This document shows positions 45,560 through 57,429 of a DNA stretch of 64,000 bases, piece after piece. A model generated the notes under the pieces. That model saw nothing but the letters and a program-made list of their open reading frames with translations. It made no database searches and was not told the DNA's origin. The position numbers and the translations under genes are program-made. The stretch is from Taudactylus pleione. Its lineage: Eukaryota; Chordata; Amphibia; Anura; Myobatrachidae. Each line of letters starts with the position of its first letter. The first letter of the stretch is position 1. Location: contig JAUIMM010000686.1 in the NCBI GenBank assembly GCA_031769625.1, positions 930,001-994,000 of the forward strand, read 5' to 3'.

Positions 45560-46312
45560 ACTTGCCTACCAGGGGCGTTTCTAGGGAGGAGGGGGCCCGT
45601 GTGCAGTCTCCATCACGGGCCTCCTCCTCTTCGTCCGGCAGCCGGAAGCGCACTGATCAGTGCACAGCTAACACCGGTCTTATAAACTCTGGGCACTAGA
45701 GTGTGCCCAGAGTCTATAGTGCATGCGCAGGTCACCGGGAAAATGGCCGTGGCGGCCATCTTTCCTGTACTGCGCATGCGCAGAAGATTGGAAAATGGCT
45801 GTGGCGGCCATTTTCTAGCCATTTTTTACAGCGCAGACACCAGCGCCGACGTGGGACTCCGGAGAGGTAAGTATAATATGGGTCCCGCAAGTATTATAAG
45901 TAGACCCAGGGCCCCGCACACCCTGCACCCATTATAAATACACCCCTGTTGCCTACCCTTCTGATTCGGCCGGGAGCCTCCCAAAAATCAGGCGCTGCTC
46001 CCGGCTCACCTAAAAGGCAGGCAAGCCGCCGACCAATGCAGCCACCCCCCCTTCCCGCGGTTGTAAGTAGATCCCCCACAGCAGAGGGGGCCGGATATAA
46101 GATTCTCGCCGAATTGCATCATTTTGGTCCCGCCCCATGCTTCACAATGTTGGTAATCTCGGCATTGTATAAGGGGGGGGTGGGGTCAAAATTACGCGAT
46201 CATGTGGTCATGCCTCCGCTCCGCCCTCAAATACTGATCACACCCCCTTAATTTGGCGATCTGGCTGCCCCCTCCCGGAAGGGGCAGCCAGAAAGTCAGC
46301 AACCCTGGGAAG
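45560..46312. mobile_element. CATACTTGCC-type hAT, interrupted by another hAT
   Basis: CATACTTGCCTACC at 45557 and, after the nested element, CTTCTGATTCGGCCGGGAGCC resemble the CTCCCGG-rich starts of the family at 33903 and 5836. The probable end is CCTCCCGGAAGGGGCAGCC...GTCAGCAAC near 46305. The duplication is not resolved. Confidence 0.5.
45570..45948. mobile_element. Non-autonomous hAT with perfect 8-bp TSD, nested
   Basis: The 379-bp element starts CAGGGGCGTTTCTAGGGAGG and ends TTATAAATACACCCCTG. The perfect duplication TTGCCTAC lies at 45562-45569 and 45949-45956. The target itself is the conserved end of a CATACTTGCC-type element. Related to 4538-4826. Confidence 0.93.
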
Positions 46313-48071
46313 CAGGGGGGTGTTGGGTAACACCTGCTTGCCAGCATAAAACAGATATGATGCAAGTCACAAGATAGATTAACTTCAGTGTGGATTAACT
46401 AATTTATATAGAGCCTGATACCTTTAATCTTTTTGAGATAAGCAATCACATATTTATATACTATTATTTGCTTGCATTTAATGTTGCCCCAACCTTCCTC
46501 CCATTGTGAATGTTTCTCACTTCAGCATCTCTGCTCTGGGAATTTACCTATTTCTGCTTTTTTAAAATAATGGTAAAACTGTTTGAATAATTAAAGGTAC
46601 CCAGGCATCCACAAGACGATTTATTTGAGCGATTGAACGATAACGTTATCGCTCAATCCTTCATAAATTATTTGCAAAAATGTCTAAAATGACCAGCGAT
46701 GCGCGCGCCCGCTGGTCGTTTAGACATCTATCATCTGGCAAACATGCTGAACAACCTGATGATAACGTCAGGTTCAGCATGTTTGCAGATGATTGATGAG
46801 ACTGCTCGTTCAGTGCAGGCTCAGAACAGACTGACAAACAACTGCACGATTACAATGTCATAATCGTGCAATCATTTTCATTTCTTCTAGTCAATGGGCA
46901 AGTGTCATGTTTCAGGTTTCTGTAACATATATGTAATATATATGTGTGTCATACTAGCCTACTTTTTATTCTTCCTCCCTGGGAGAAGCCCGGGGAGGAG
47001 AAGCAGGTGGGAGGTGATGGGGACGGGCTGGACTTTACGAGTCATTAAGCCATGCCCCTACACATCATTTTGCTCCGCCTTCTACTCTGGGACCACCGAT
47101 CTGTGTGAAATTTCTCCCCATTCTAAGTTCTCCCCATAGGAAGTGGGCAGGAATGCGGGAGAAGTCCCTACTCTTCCGGGGCTGCGGGAGCCTCCTGCAG
47201 TTGCACGTGTGAGGAGTGGCAGTTGAGAGCTGTGGAGACTGACCTGCAGGAGGGCTGCATCAGGTGTGGAGGGGGGGACCCATGCCCCTGAGGAGGTCTG
47301 GGGGGGAGCTGAGCAGAGGCTCAGCATGAGAGCAGTGAGGTATCTGCTGTAGGGGCAGAGTTTGTGAGTCCAGGGGAGAAAAAGTCCATCTGGGTATGGG
47401 CATCACAGCCTTACATGAGAGAGAGAGTGGAGGTCCAGAGCTAACAGTGCGTGTGGCATCCGAAGTGCTGAGGAGATTAACTGAGGTGATGGAGCATAGT
47501 GGAGGAGCCGGGACTAACACCAGGTAGACAGGCAGCCGGGGGAAGGAACTGCAGAGATCAGCCCTACGGACACATCTGATTGAGCAACCAACACAGCAGC
47601 AGTGTACACACTACACCTCTTAACTAACTAAGCACAGCAGAATCTAGACATATCCCCTGCAGACTATCAAAAATAAAGACACTCTGAGACTGGCAGATTG
47701 TGTCCTTAACAGGAATAAACCTAAAGCGCAACTGACTGAAAGACTGCAGAGGAAATACAAACAGTACCCTCCCATATAACTGATGCATTTCCCAAAGGAA
47801 TAGTGCGTAATTGCCGAACCCATCAGGAGAAACTTAAAGTCAGGAGAGTTACTGGCTCAGGAGCTCAGGAGAATTATAGCTACATACCCATTCAGACTTC
47901 TCAAAGATGGGAAAATGTGCACCAACGAGCATGACCATGTGCTTTAACTTTAAGGGGTATTGTAGGAACAATAAATCCCTGGGTTAAACACTTTAAAGCT
48001 TTAAAGTATCAGATTTGGGGGACATAATATGTTTAATTAGAGAATTCATTATAGTAGATTAGAGTTATATT
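46313..48071. other. Intergenic sequence without recognised gene
   Basis: A hairpin-like stretch at 46600-46880 has paired arms (GCGATTGAACGATAACG/TTATCGCTCAATC). Near 46950 a CATACTAGCCTACTTTTTATTC motif is another degenerate hAT end. The rest (47150-48070) shows no domain or repeat end that I recognise. Confidence 0.35.
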
Positions 48072-48462
48072 GTAAGGTAATTAGAGATGTGTGCCAGCCC
48101 AGTTTTGCTGGTTTTGGTTTTGGTTCTAATTTGTCGGCCAGTTTTGGTTTTGCCAAACCGCTTTGACTGGTTTTGGTTTTGTATCTGTTTACAAAAATTG
48201 CCAAAAAAAGTTTATTTTTTAACTTTTTTACTTTTTAACTTTTTAAAATTATTTTAAAGTTGTTTTGCTGACAAATATGGAGTCACACTGTGAACGCAGT
48301 GGGTGGGGCCTGCGCAGTCAGTGCAGCACCACTGTGATGGAATTAGACAAATTAGAGTAAGGTCGACTGGACACAGTTTGCCACTTAGATGGACATAGTG
48401 ACAACACAGCCCCTTAGAGATGGACACAGCCCCAGCAGCACAGCCCCTTAGAGATGGACACT

Positions 48463-48826
48463 GGGCCTGATTCAGACCCGGACGCTAAGCCACGATCGCC
48501 CGCTTCCAAAGGGGGCCGGGTATGCAAACTCCGCGATCGCACTGTGTGACGTAAGGACGCCCTCTATGTCTCATAGAGCGATGGCAGTGAGCGTATGCTG
48601 GTGTATAAAGACGCCCACTTTCCATTCTTAACACACATCATCTCCAGGAAGTGTATGATTAATCGGTAACATCGAGAGCCATCGGAGCTGCTCGCTGCCC
48701 TTAAGGTAGACCTGATCGCAGTGACTGGCTCGTGCACGTGCATTGCAATGCATACGCATGTGCAGACTGACAACAATCTCCCATAGCGAGCGAACGCAGA
48801 TTAGCGTCCAGGTCTGAATCAGGCCC
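48463..48826. mobile_element. Harbinger-type MITE in the minisatellite
   Basis: Starts GGGCCTGATTCAGACCCGGACG and ends CGTCCAGGTCTGAATCAGGCCC. The flanking triplets are ACT and ACA. Internal words GCGATCGC and CGAGCGAACGCAG resemble the subterminal motifs of the autonomous copies. Confidence 0.8.
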
Positions 48827-48837
48827 ACAGTCCCAGC

Positions 48838-49214
48838 CAGGCCCGCCAAGAGCAAAGGCGGGCCTGGATAACAGGGAGTGTGGCCTAATCGTGGGAAGCA
48901 TGGCCACGCCCCCTTCGAAAAAAAATATATATATTTTCAGCGCTGGGGAGGGGGGTGTTCTGAGCACCCACAGCCTGGCGCAAAGCCAGGGGGAGCGCGA
49001 TCAGTGTGATTGCTCCCCCCCACAGGCATAGGAGACTGCTGTGGCTGCTGCTCAGCAGCCACGAGCAGTCTCCACTGCAGCTCAGCACACGCTGTGTGCT
49101 GTGCTGGGCTGCTGTGAGGGAGGGGGGTGGCGTTGTACCCGGGCCTCCGCCAGACCCCTCAGGAAGCCCGGGCCCGGGTAATTTGTACCCACTCCCCCCC
49201 TCTCGGCACCCCTG
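48838..49214. mobile_element. Non-autonomous hAT with perfect 8-bp TSD
   Basis: Starts CAGGCCCGCCAAGAGCAAAG and ends CTCGGCACCCCTG. Perfect duplication GTCCCAGC at 48830-48837 and 49215-49222. It is the same family as 19394-19786, with the GATCAGTGTGAT.GCTCCC and GGAGACTGCTGTGGCTGC blocks shared. Confidence 0.93.
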
Positions 49215-49932
49215 GTCCCAGCAGCACAGCCGCTTAGAGATGGACACAGCCCTTTAGAGATGGTCACTACCCCTTAGAGATGGACAGAGGCCCAACAGTA
49301 CAGCCCCTGAGAGATGGTCACAGCCCTAGCAGCACAGCCCCATAGAGATGGACACACAGCAGCACATCCCCTTAGAGATGGACACAGCCCTACTTGAGCA
49401 GAGTGCAGCATGCAGAAGCGTGACTGGACTGGAGTGAATGGCGCCGATTCCCATCTGCAGCTCCTTAGATGGAATCCAAAACTTGCGAGAATCCAACGCT
49501 GGCAGGATGACGTTCGGCTTCGATCTGACATTCCAGCCTGGTGGAAACCCCTGAGCCAGGACTCGGATGCAGATCGAATTAAGAAGTTCATTGCTGTCCG
49601 GATTCAAGGTAATCCAGACCGCTCATCTCTAGTAAGGTTATTTTACTGTATTTTATTGAAAATTTGTACTACCATTCACAGGTTCCCAAGTCCACCCTGA
49701 GGATAGGAAAGGGAACCCAAAACTTGAGTGGAGGCACTATAGAAATAGCTATTGTAGCTAATACAGGATGAGGGTACCTGCTATGTTAAAAATAATAAAA
49801 TACACTTTTATTTCTATAGATGGAGTATGGAGGAAGTTATGGTAACGCCGTTCTGCAGTAACCAAAGGAAGGAAATATGGTAAAAGATTACTTTGGAGTT
49901 AAAAATGAAAAATCCCAAATCCTATACAGTAT

Positions 49933-50125
49933 GGCCCTCATTCAGACCCACTCGCAAGCGGGCGCACGTACGTTAGGCGTACGTACAAAAATATTTAAAT
50001 TCAATGGCTCGCTCGTATTTTCGTTCGCATCTAAAATTCCTCCCAAAACTCTGACGACCCCTCCTCTAACTAACGAGCGTACGAAATAGCGAGCGTACAT
50101 CCCCGAAATGGCTTGAAAGGAACGC
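49933..50125. promoter_or_regulatory. Terminal and subterminal region of Harbinger copy 2 (gene B side)
   Basis: Holds GGCGCACGTACGTTAGGCGTACGTAC, CGAGCGTACGAAATAGCGAGCGTAC-type motif clusters, equivalent to 13990-14179. The outermost TIR differs from copy 1 (GACCCACTCG versus GAGCCGCACG), which may weaken end recognition; that is inference. Confidence 0.5.
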
Positions 50126-50575
50126 ACGCACAAGTATAAACAGGAAGTGGCCTTGTCAGATGTCGATTACCTGCTCCTTTATTCTGCCTACCTCCATCAA
50201 TCGTATCATGCCAATCAATGTATCAATTAGCTTAATTGTTTGTTTTTTTCAACACAATGCAAGAAACTTTACTCTTGTCCGTGTTTGTGTTTACCCGCAG
50301 AATACGTACGGATGAAACATTCGCTTTTATTGTTCAAAAAACATGTGAACCACAATTAAACAATTGTACTATTGCTGTGGATCCCCGCATATTTCCCTGG
50401 GTTCATTTCTTTATTTAAATTTGCTTACGCATGTCACTGCATCAAGCCTATCATAACTCTCCAGAGATTTCTGGCCCTGTCGAACACATGACTCATACAC
50501 TAACCAATAAAATTGCTCCTGTTAATTTCCAAAATACATTAGCCAATCAGAAAATTTTTACACACTTTATCAAAA

Positions 50576-52108
50576 ATGATTTTTAAGAAAAACACCATTG
50601 CCATCATGAGAGCCTCCGCATTCACCAGGCGCGAGCTGCTGGTGCTTACGGAGGTCATGGATCGCCGGATCACCAGCCAACCTCAACCCATGACCAACCG
50701 GCAGAAGCGCTCCGCGTATGCGGAGGCACGGTCCCGCCTGCGGTCCTTCGGCTCACGCCGCAACATCGGGCAGCTGGAGCGCAGGTGGTCCGACCTGCAA
50801 CGGCAAACGCCCCGCTTGCTGGCATGCTTTCGCATGCAGATCCTGGCAAGTAAGTGTTATGTATTGTGGTTTTAATGTTTGTGTTTGTGGGGCAAACTGC
50901 GTGTGCATGTTTTCCTGTCTGTTCTATTTATTATTTGTACTCATATCTGCGTGTGCATGTTTTCCTGTCTGTTCTATTTATTATTTGTACTCATATCTGC
51001 GTGTGCATGTTTTCCTGTCTGTTCTATTTATTATTTGTACTCATATCTGCGTGTGCATGTTTTCCTGTCTGTTCTATTTATTATTTGTACTCATATCTGC
51101 GTGTGCATGTTTTCCTGTCTGTTCTATTTATTATTTGTACTCATATCTGCGTGTGCATGTTTTCCTGTCTGTTCTATTTATTATTTGTACTCATATCTGC
51201 GTGTGCATGTTTTCCTGTCTGTTCTATTTATTATTTGTACTCATATCTGCGTGTGCATGTTTCCCCTCTATTTCTGATTTATTAATTCTACTGCTATTTA
51301 GCTTATTTGTTGTTTTTTTTTTTTTTTTTTTAGTTTGGTTGCCCGGATTTGTCCATAAACTAACCGCAATTTCTTTGACATATTTTAGGGGGACAGCCAA
51401 GACTCCGCCGTCACCGTCCGTCCAGACGGCGTTCCCGGCCACTATCCCCAACCCCCAGCCAACACTCCACCCCAAATCTTTCCCCTATTCCCCACTCCTC
51501 CCCATCCTTCCCAGACCCTCTCCCGGAAATGTCGGGCCTCCTTCCCCTCCGTCCCACTTCCCCCTCTCCTCCACCCACCCCTCTTCCAATTACCCCCTCC
51601 CCGGAGTCCATCATAACTCCTCCCCATTCTTTGGGTAATGACGGATCCTCCGAGGAGGATCATGGAGGTTTTTCCGGAGCTCCCGTTTTGTCTCCCGGTA
51701 TGTTTTTTTTTTTTTTTTTTTTTAAAGCACAAACTGTTTGTATGTAATCATGTGTCGTGCCTTTCTTCGTGTTTTTGTGGCTTGACTTTTGGTGATTGTG
51801 AAGGTTTGCCTTTACCTCTTCCTGGTGATTTAAACATACACATATCATACCTGTGGGAATTTGTACCTAGGCCTTGTATTTTTGCCAGCCCCCCCTTTTT
51901 TTTTTTGGTTTGGGTTTAGGAGTGATTTGGTTGTGTTTTTTTTTTTTAATGTGGATTCCCTATTGTTGTATTAACCCACACACTTTTCTCACCCACAGAG
52001 GAACAGAGGCGTCGGCAAGAGGTGGCGGATGTTGTGGGGCAGATGCGCCAACATGTCATCGGCATTCTGGTGGCCCTCGACCGGCTGTCTGGCCTCCTTC
52101 GGCAGTAG
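50576..52108 (+). CDS. Harbinger second Myb/SANT-like protein, gene B (copy 2, open)
   Basis: Three exons, 50576-50849, 51389-51697 and 51999-52108, with donors CAA|GTAAGT and CCG|GTATGT and acceptors TTTTAG and CCACAG, give 230 codons. Residues about 14-80 form the Myb/SANT-like domain (FTRRELLVLTEVMDRR; IGQLERRWSDLQRQTP). Residues about 93-195 are basic then Pro/Ser-rich, ending in an acidic patch (GSSEEDHGG). The last 36 residues form an amphipathic helix with heptad-like hydrophobics (VIGILVALDRLSGLL). Exon 2 is 9 nt longer than in copy 1, in frame. An in-frame Met at 50606 is an alternative start. Conservation of an open frame and all splice sites in both copies supports a real gene. Confidence 0.83.
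50901..51265. repeat. 50-bp minisatellite in gene B intron 1, 7 units
   Basis: Seven identical 50-bp units (GTGTGCATGTTTTCCTGTCT start) and a partial eighth. Same array as 12601-13214 but five units shorter. Confidence 0.97.
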
Positions 52109-52932
52109 TTTTTTTATTTTTGTTATATTTTCAAATTAAATTTATTAAGACAAATATACGTTGTGGCTCATTTTTAAAAACCCAAACCAAGATAGTTTAG
52201 CATGACATAAGTAGACTGTTCCTGCAAGGATTTCCCTTTTTTAAAAGTTAGATTGTGTTTTGTCTTTGTATGTCAAACAGACACAAGAAACACATAACAG
52301 TAACAATGTAATTTCCCTTTTTGGGTGTAGTGTCAATTACATATTTCTCCATTTTCCAGGTTCCTACTTGGTGCGCAAGCTGCTTAGGCCAATCTTACAA
52401 ATCCCAAGGTTGGGCCAGGCTTCCTTTTGGTGTGGATTGGGAAGCTGAAAACATATTTCAGTTTAGCTCAACTGGCGTCAGTACTGGTTTACCCCTTAGT
52501 CAAATGTAACTTGTGTTAACCTGGTTACACTTGCTGTTAACGTCCCAAAAAAGGAAGACCATTTCACTCTCCAAACATTTATTCACAACATAACAGAGAA
52601 AACAAAGTGGTCACTCCCAAAAAAAGAACACAGTGATAAATTCAAATACAACACATACCAAGAAATAATTAAATAAAAACAAAAAATCAAGAACTGGTTG
52701 ACGAAGGACCATGCCAACATGATTCCACAAACATGGCGTTGCGATATGGGCTCCAGAATATATGCCCAAAAGGACCAGATCCAGGTTTGGTAAGGGTAGC
52801 AGGAAGTAGTGAGTGTTGGAGTGCCAAAGATTATGTGAACAAAAAGAAGATGGTGAGAAAAAAAAAAAAAAATTAGATGTTCGCAAACAAACACAAACAC
52901 ATTAGGTATAAACACTGGAGTTTTGTTCAAAC

Positions 52933-54191
52933 TTACCTAAAAAATCTGGCCACCACATCATCGCGTATGGCCCCCCCACATACTGACCTTCGACCAACCT
53001 CGGGGGGGCCATCCTCAGGTAAGGCATCCTCTGGCTGCATTGGGACACCACTCCTTATGGCAATGTTGTGAAATATCCCACACAGGACCACAATTTTCGA
53101 CACCATATCCGGCACATACATGAGCTCGCCACCAGAGCGGTGGAGGCATCTGAATCGGCCTTTTAAAAGGCCGATACAGCACTCCACCACTTGCCTGGTG
53201 GCTGTAAGTGCGGAATTATACGCACTTTGTGGCCCTGGTGTGGGAGCCAAATAAGGAGTGAGCAGCCAGGACATGCAAGGGTATCCACTGTCTCCTGTGA
53301 ACAAAAATAGACCACATCAGGAACACTGTGTATCAAGCTTAACATTGTTATGTACTAAAGGTCTCCACTTACCCAGAAGCCACGCATCACCAGCTTGTAG
53401 GTTGGTTAATTTCTGCCATATCCCTGATTGCCGGATGACGAAGGAGTCATGAGCACTTCCGGGTAATTTAGCATTCAGGGACAGGATCTGGAGGGAGGCA
53501 TCACATACCACCATTACATTCAGGGAGTGATAGTGTTTACGGTTTCTAAATATTGCCTCCAGCCGTGCTGGAGGCTGAAGTGGTATGTGAGTACCATCCA
53601 CAACCCCTATGATGTGTGGGAAGCCAGCTATTTGGTAAAAATTGGCCTTGGCCACACTAAGGGCACCCATATCCAAAGGCATTTTAATAAAATGACGGAG
53701 GTGCTTGAAAAGTGCCTCCATCACTGCCCTCAGGATCCGGGAAAAGGAGGATTGGGAGATGCCCGCCACTATTCCCACCGTTGTTTGAAACGATCCTGAG
53801 GCACAGAAATGTAACACCGCCATAAATTGCGTCAGTGGTGGTATTGCTGTTGGACTGTCAATTTGCCGCTCAAGATCACTTTCTATTAATGAGAGAGTGT
53901 CTATGATGATTTTGGGAGGTAGACGGTAGCGTCTTAAAACCTCATCATCGGGCATTCCAAAAAGGGTGACACGTGTTCGAAATATCTGGGGCCTTGCATG
54001 CCTACGATGCCTACGCCTGGGACGAGTTTGAGGTTGGTCGTCTTCCGGGAGCAGGGCAGAACAATTCGCCCCAGATCTACCTGAAATTCAAAGTTTACAA
54101 TGTAAGGCTTTTGAGCCACCCCAAAAGTAACAAAAAACAACTTAGCTTTCTGATACCATCCATAGCTGCTTACATGCCGGGGTATTGTCAT
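52933..54191 (-). pseudogene. HARBI1-like DDE transposase (copy 2, 1-nt deletion)
   Basis: Exons 54191-53373 and 53294-52933 with the same 78-bp intron as copy 1. Both Asp motifs (GVVDGTHI, GSAHDSF) and the Glu (GLLKGRF context, VECCIGLLKG here) are in open frames. In copy 1 the residues read VERCIG; here they read VECCIG, with the Glu retained. Near 54055 copy 1 has CTGGCCCTG and this copy CTGCCCTG: one G is missing, shifting the frame after RIVL. The downstream frame is open from a Met at 53955, so an N-terminally shortened product is conceivable but would lack about 80 residues. Confidence 0.9.
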
Positions 54192-54406
54192 GATACGTAT
54201 AAACTGTAAAAAAGCCAAAAATGAGACATCAAAAATTTAGAGGGTGAATTTTTGTTTGTCAAATTGTTGCAAGCCAACACATAAAATAGGCGAAACACAC
54301 ATTTGGCCATCGATGAAAACGACATTGCACACCGTACGTCAAATAGGGTTCAAATGGACCCCAAAAAGGGAAAAGCAAAACTGGTTTACATGATGAATAA
54401 GCCGCC

Positions 54407-54917
54407 AAAAATGCGTTAATTAGTTCGCAAATGCAAGTCACTACACCAACAGTCAAAAATGCGTTAATTAGTTCGCAAATGCAAGTCACTGCACCAACAG
54501 TCAAAAATGCGGTAATTAATTCGCAAATGCAAGTCACTACACCAACAGTCAAAAATGCGGTAATTAATTCGCAAATGCAAGTCACTACACCAACAGTCAA
54601 AAATGCGGTAATTAATTCGCAAATGCAAGTCACTACACCAACAGTCAAAAATGCGGTAATTAATTCGCAAATGCAAGTCACTACACCAACAGTCAAAAAT
54701 GCGGTAATTAATTCGCAAATGCAAGTCACTACACCAACAGTCAAAAATGCGTTAATTAGTTCGCAAATGCAAGTCACTACACCAACAGTCAAAAATGCGT
54801 TAATTAGTTCGCAAATGCAAGTCACTACACCAACAGTCAAAAATGCGGTAATTAATTCGCAAATGCAAGTCACTACACCAACAGTCAAAAATGCGTTAAT
54901 TAGTTCGCAAATGCAAG
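54407..54917. repeat. 48-bp minisatellite, ~10.6 units
   Basis: Same 48-bp unit as 8854-9463 in inverse orientation (CAAGTCACTACACCAACAGT), with GCGGTAATTAATTCG and GCGTTAATTAGTTCG variants. It lies between the divergent transposase and gene A starts. The 200-codon frames on both strands come from the array. Confidence 0.97.
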
Positions 54918-55413
54918 AAAAAAAATGGACTTACCCAACTAGAATATATAAGATTTCCAAAAAAAAGGTCTTTGGGTCCGAAAGCCAAAACAAACTAAAA
55001 AAGATGAAATTAGTGTTAAAAAAAATTACCTAACCAAAAAACAGAAGTAGACACCAATTGGCCACAAATTAGACTGCACAAAACTTACCAAATCAGGAAA
55101 GGATGTGGAAAAAAGCAAAAAAATGCGAACGGAAAACCAAAACAACTGTAGCAAAACCAAACAAAAAACCAACTCTGCCAAATCCTCCAACCGCAAACAA
55201 CCAAATCCAAACAACTTAACCGCCAACAATCCAACAACCCAACCTCGACTCCACACACACCAAGCCATAAATAGTGTTTATTTTCCCGCACAAATTAAGG
55301 ATGAATCATAGGGACGCACAATCAATGATGCGGCCGCAAACAAAAGACGCATGTATAAATACGTCACGAAATCACATTGAATTTCTGGTTGATTTCATTC
55401 TGGAAGCAGAGAC

Positions 55414-56701
55414 ATGGCTTCAGACCAGGGATACAATGGCCAAAAATCCGGCGGTAAGGCCTTCATGCATTTTGTCTCAATGATTATTTTAAAACAAATA
55501 TATTGGTCAAGTTGTGAAGTGGCTAAATCTGCATATTTACCCAAATAGGTGAGGAGGATGACATGGAAGAGACTGCTGGCCCCAGTCAACCCGCCAAAGC
55601 TGCCAAAAAAAAAAGGCAGCCACATTTCACAAGCAAGGAGATGGAGGTTTTGATCCAGAAGTGCGTTGACATCCTGCCCCAGGCAGCCAGGAATATGAGC
55701 CAAAGCCAGAAGTGGAGAATGTGGGAGGAGGTCGCCGTTGCTGTCAATAGGGTGGGTGATTATGTCCGTCTAGCCCGGGATGTCAAACGGCGGTAAGTAA
55801 ACACTTTCCCATCCTATAAACAAACCCCATTGTAAAAAAAAGGATAATGGGTCCAATTTCATTCTACAGATGGGCAGACTTCAAATATCGCCTCAAGCAA
55901 AAACTTGCCGACAGGGCTAGGCATGCAAGGGGGACAGGTGGGGGTCCCACCCCTGTGTCATTGGAGTTGACAGACTTAGAAGAGCTGGCACAGGGGTGTG
56001 TGCAGGCTGTGGAGGTGTTTGGCGTGTCCAACATGGATACGGACATGCCAGACTTTGCGGCTCCTCATGTTGGCCAAGGTAAGTCTTGTGATGTCACCAA
56101 CTCTGAAATGCTATTGTGCCAATATGTAGATTCTAATGTGAGTCTTTTCGCAATTTTCCTAACAGAGACAGAGGCGGATGAGTCTGCTCCAGAGGGGAGC
56201 CTTGGCCGCAGAATTTCTGCTGGCTCTGCAGGGGAGGAACCAGTACATCCGGCTGAGGACCCTGCAGAAGCCAGTCCAGGGCGTGCCCCCTCGCAGGCAG
56301 TGGGCCTCCTCACAGAACTCAATTTTAAATCGGATTGCCATACGGAGATTCTGCAGAGGATGGACGCCAGTCTGATACGGGTGGCTGAGGCCCTGGAGCA
56401 AAATGCTGCGGCCAACGTGACCATTGGTCAGGCCCTGGCGGAAAATACCAGGGCCAACATCCGCATCGCCGATGCCCTGGAGCAGCTCGTTCGCCAGCAC
56501 ATGGTGGAGCCGACCTCCCTTCCTGCCGGAACATCCGGATCCTCCACCTCTGGCACAACATCAGCCAATCCTCCAAATGTGCCTAGCCCTGTGCCTAGTC
56601 CAGAGGCCACAACATCTGCCTCTGGACAGGCCAGCCCGATGGCATCCCGGACCCGGTCTGGCGCCCACCCTCACCCAGCCAAACGGGCGAGAAAACGGTG
56701 A
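55414..56701 (+). CDS. Harbinger Myb/SANT-like protein, gene A (copy 2, open)
   Basis: Four exons, 55414-55453, 55549-55792, 55870-56078 and 56166-56701, all GT-AG with compatible phases, give 342 codons. Exon 1 encodes only the first 13 residues. The Myb/SANT-like domain spans residues about 38-110 (RQPHFTSKEMEVLIQKC; KWRMWEEVAVAVNRV; VKRRWADFKYRLKQKL). A Gly/Pro linker and an acidic stretch follow. A helix at about residues 225-275 has repeated heptads (RVAEALEQNAAANVTIGQAL), predicted as a coiled coil for oligomerisation or transposase contact. The C-terminus is Pro/Ser-rich and ends in a basic KRARKR-type nuclear signal. AATAAA lies near 56908. This protein corresponds to the Myb-like second protein known from Harbinger elements. 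Confidence 0.9.
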
Positions 56702-57429
56702 CAGCAATGGCGACTTTTCCCACACTCCTTCTGTGCTTGGCTCATATTCCTTTCTGGTCAAAACTTCCCTCTCCTTTCTTGTGAAATGTTTTTAAATTTT
56801 GTATTTACGCTTATGTTAGCAGTTATGGTTTTTTTTTTTTTATAAACAAATATCTTTGCCACAAAAAAAGGCAACAAAATATTAGGCCAATTTGTTTGTG
56901 TTTAAACAATAAATTTAAAACAAAAAAATGAGATTGTATTGTGACATTATTGTACAAATGGGTTACATTTAATCCTGGCCCTAAAGGCAAAAACTGACCC
57001 TCTTAAAAAAAAAAAAGGCCTCTTTAAGGAACGTTTAAAAAATCACATAGCGATGCAAATTCCACAGTAAACCAAAAAAAAGGGGAGCTAATTAAAACAT
57101 GATGACATTATTGTTACAATAGGCCATAACCAACAAATTGTGGCCAAAATAAAACCCCAAAAATGTACGCTAATTGATTGTGTAATCATGACATTAGCAG
57201 CTCTGATTTCCACCTGCGTACGCTTTTGTGCTATCCCAATAAACTGCTTTCCAAACACATACCAAGCCGGTTTTCAATCCAACACTAATTACTTTACAGA
57301 CCAGCCGCGATTAATCGCAGCACCATCGTTGAGTCCCGGGACGGAGGAGAAGGCCATCGCCAATGTGGTCGAGTAATCCTGACCCTAAGCTGTGCGAGCA
57401 TTTTGAAGGGAAAGCGGATGTTCCAGTGA

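Larger units (their letters stand above)
48385..49395. repeat. Minisatellite of CAGCCCCTTAGAGATGGACA units, interrupted
   Basis: Units of about 20-35 bp (CAGCACAGCCCCTTAGAGATGGACA and variants) occur at 48385-48462 and resume at 49215-49395. Removing the two insertions restores one continuous array. Confidence 0.85.
48082..49631. mobile_element. TAGAGATG-ended TIR element with two younger insertions
   Basis: The ends are TAGAGATGTGTGCC (48082) and GACCGCTCATCTCTA (49631). They are flanked by GTAAGGTAAT (48072-48081) and GTAAGGTTAT (49632-49641), a near-identical direct repeat. The interior has GGTTTTGGTTTTGG words and a CAGCCCCTTAGAGATGGACA minisatellite. That array is broken by a Harbinger MITE (48463-48826) and a hAT (48838-49214). 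Confidence 0.75.
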
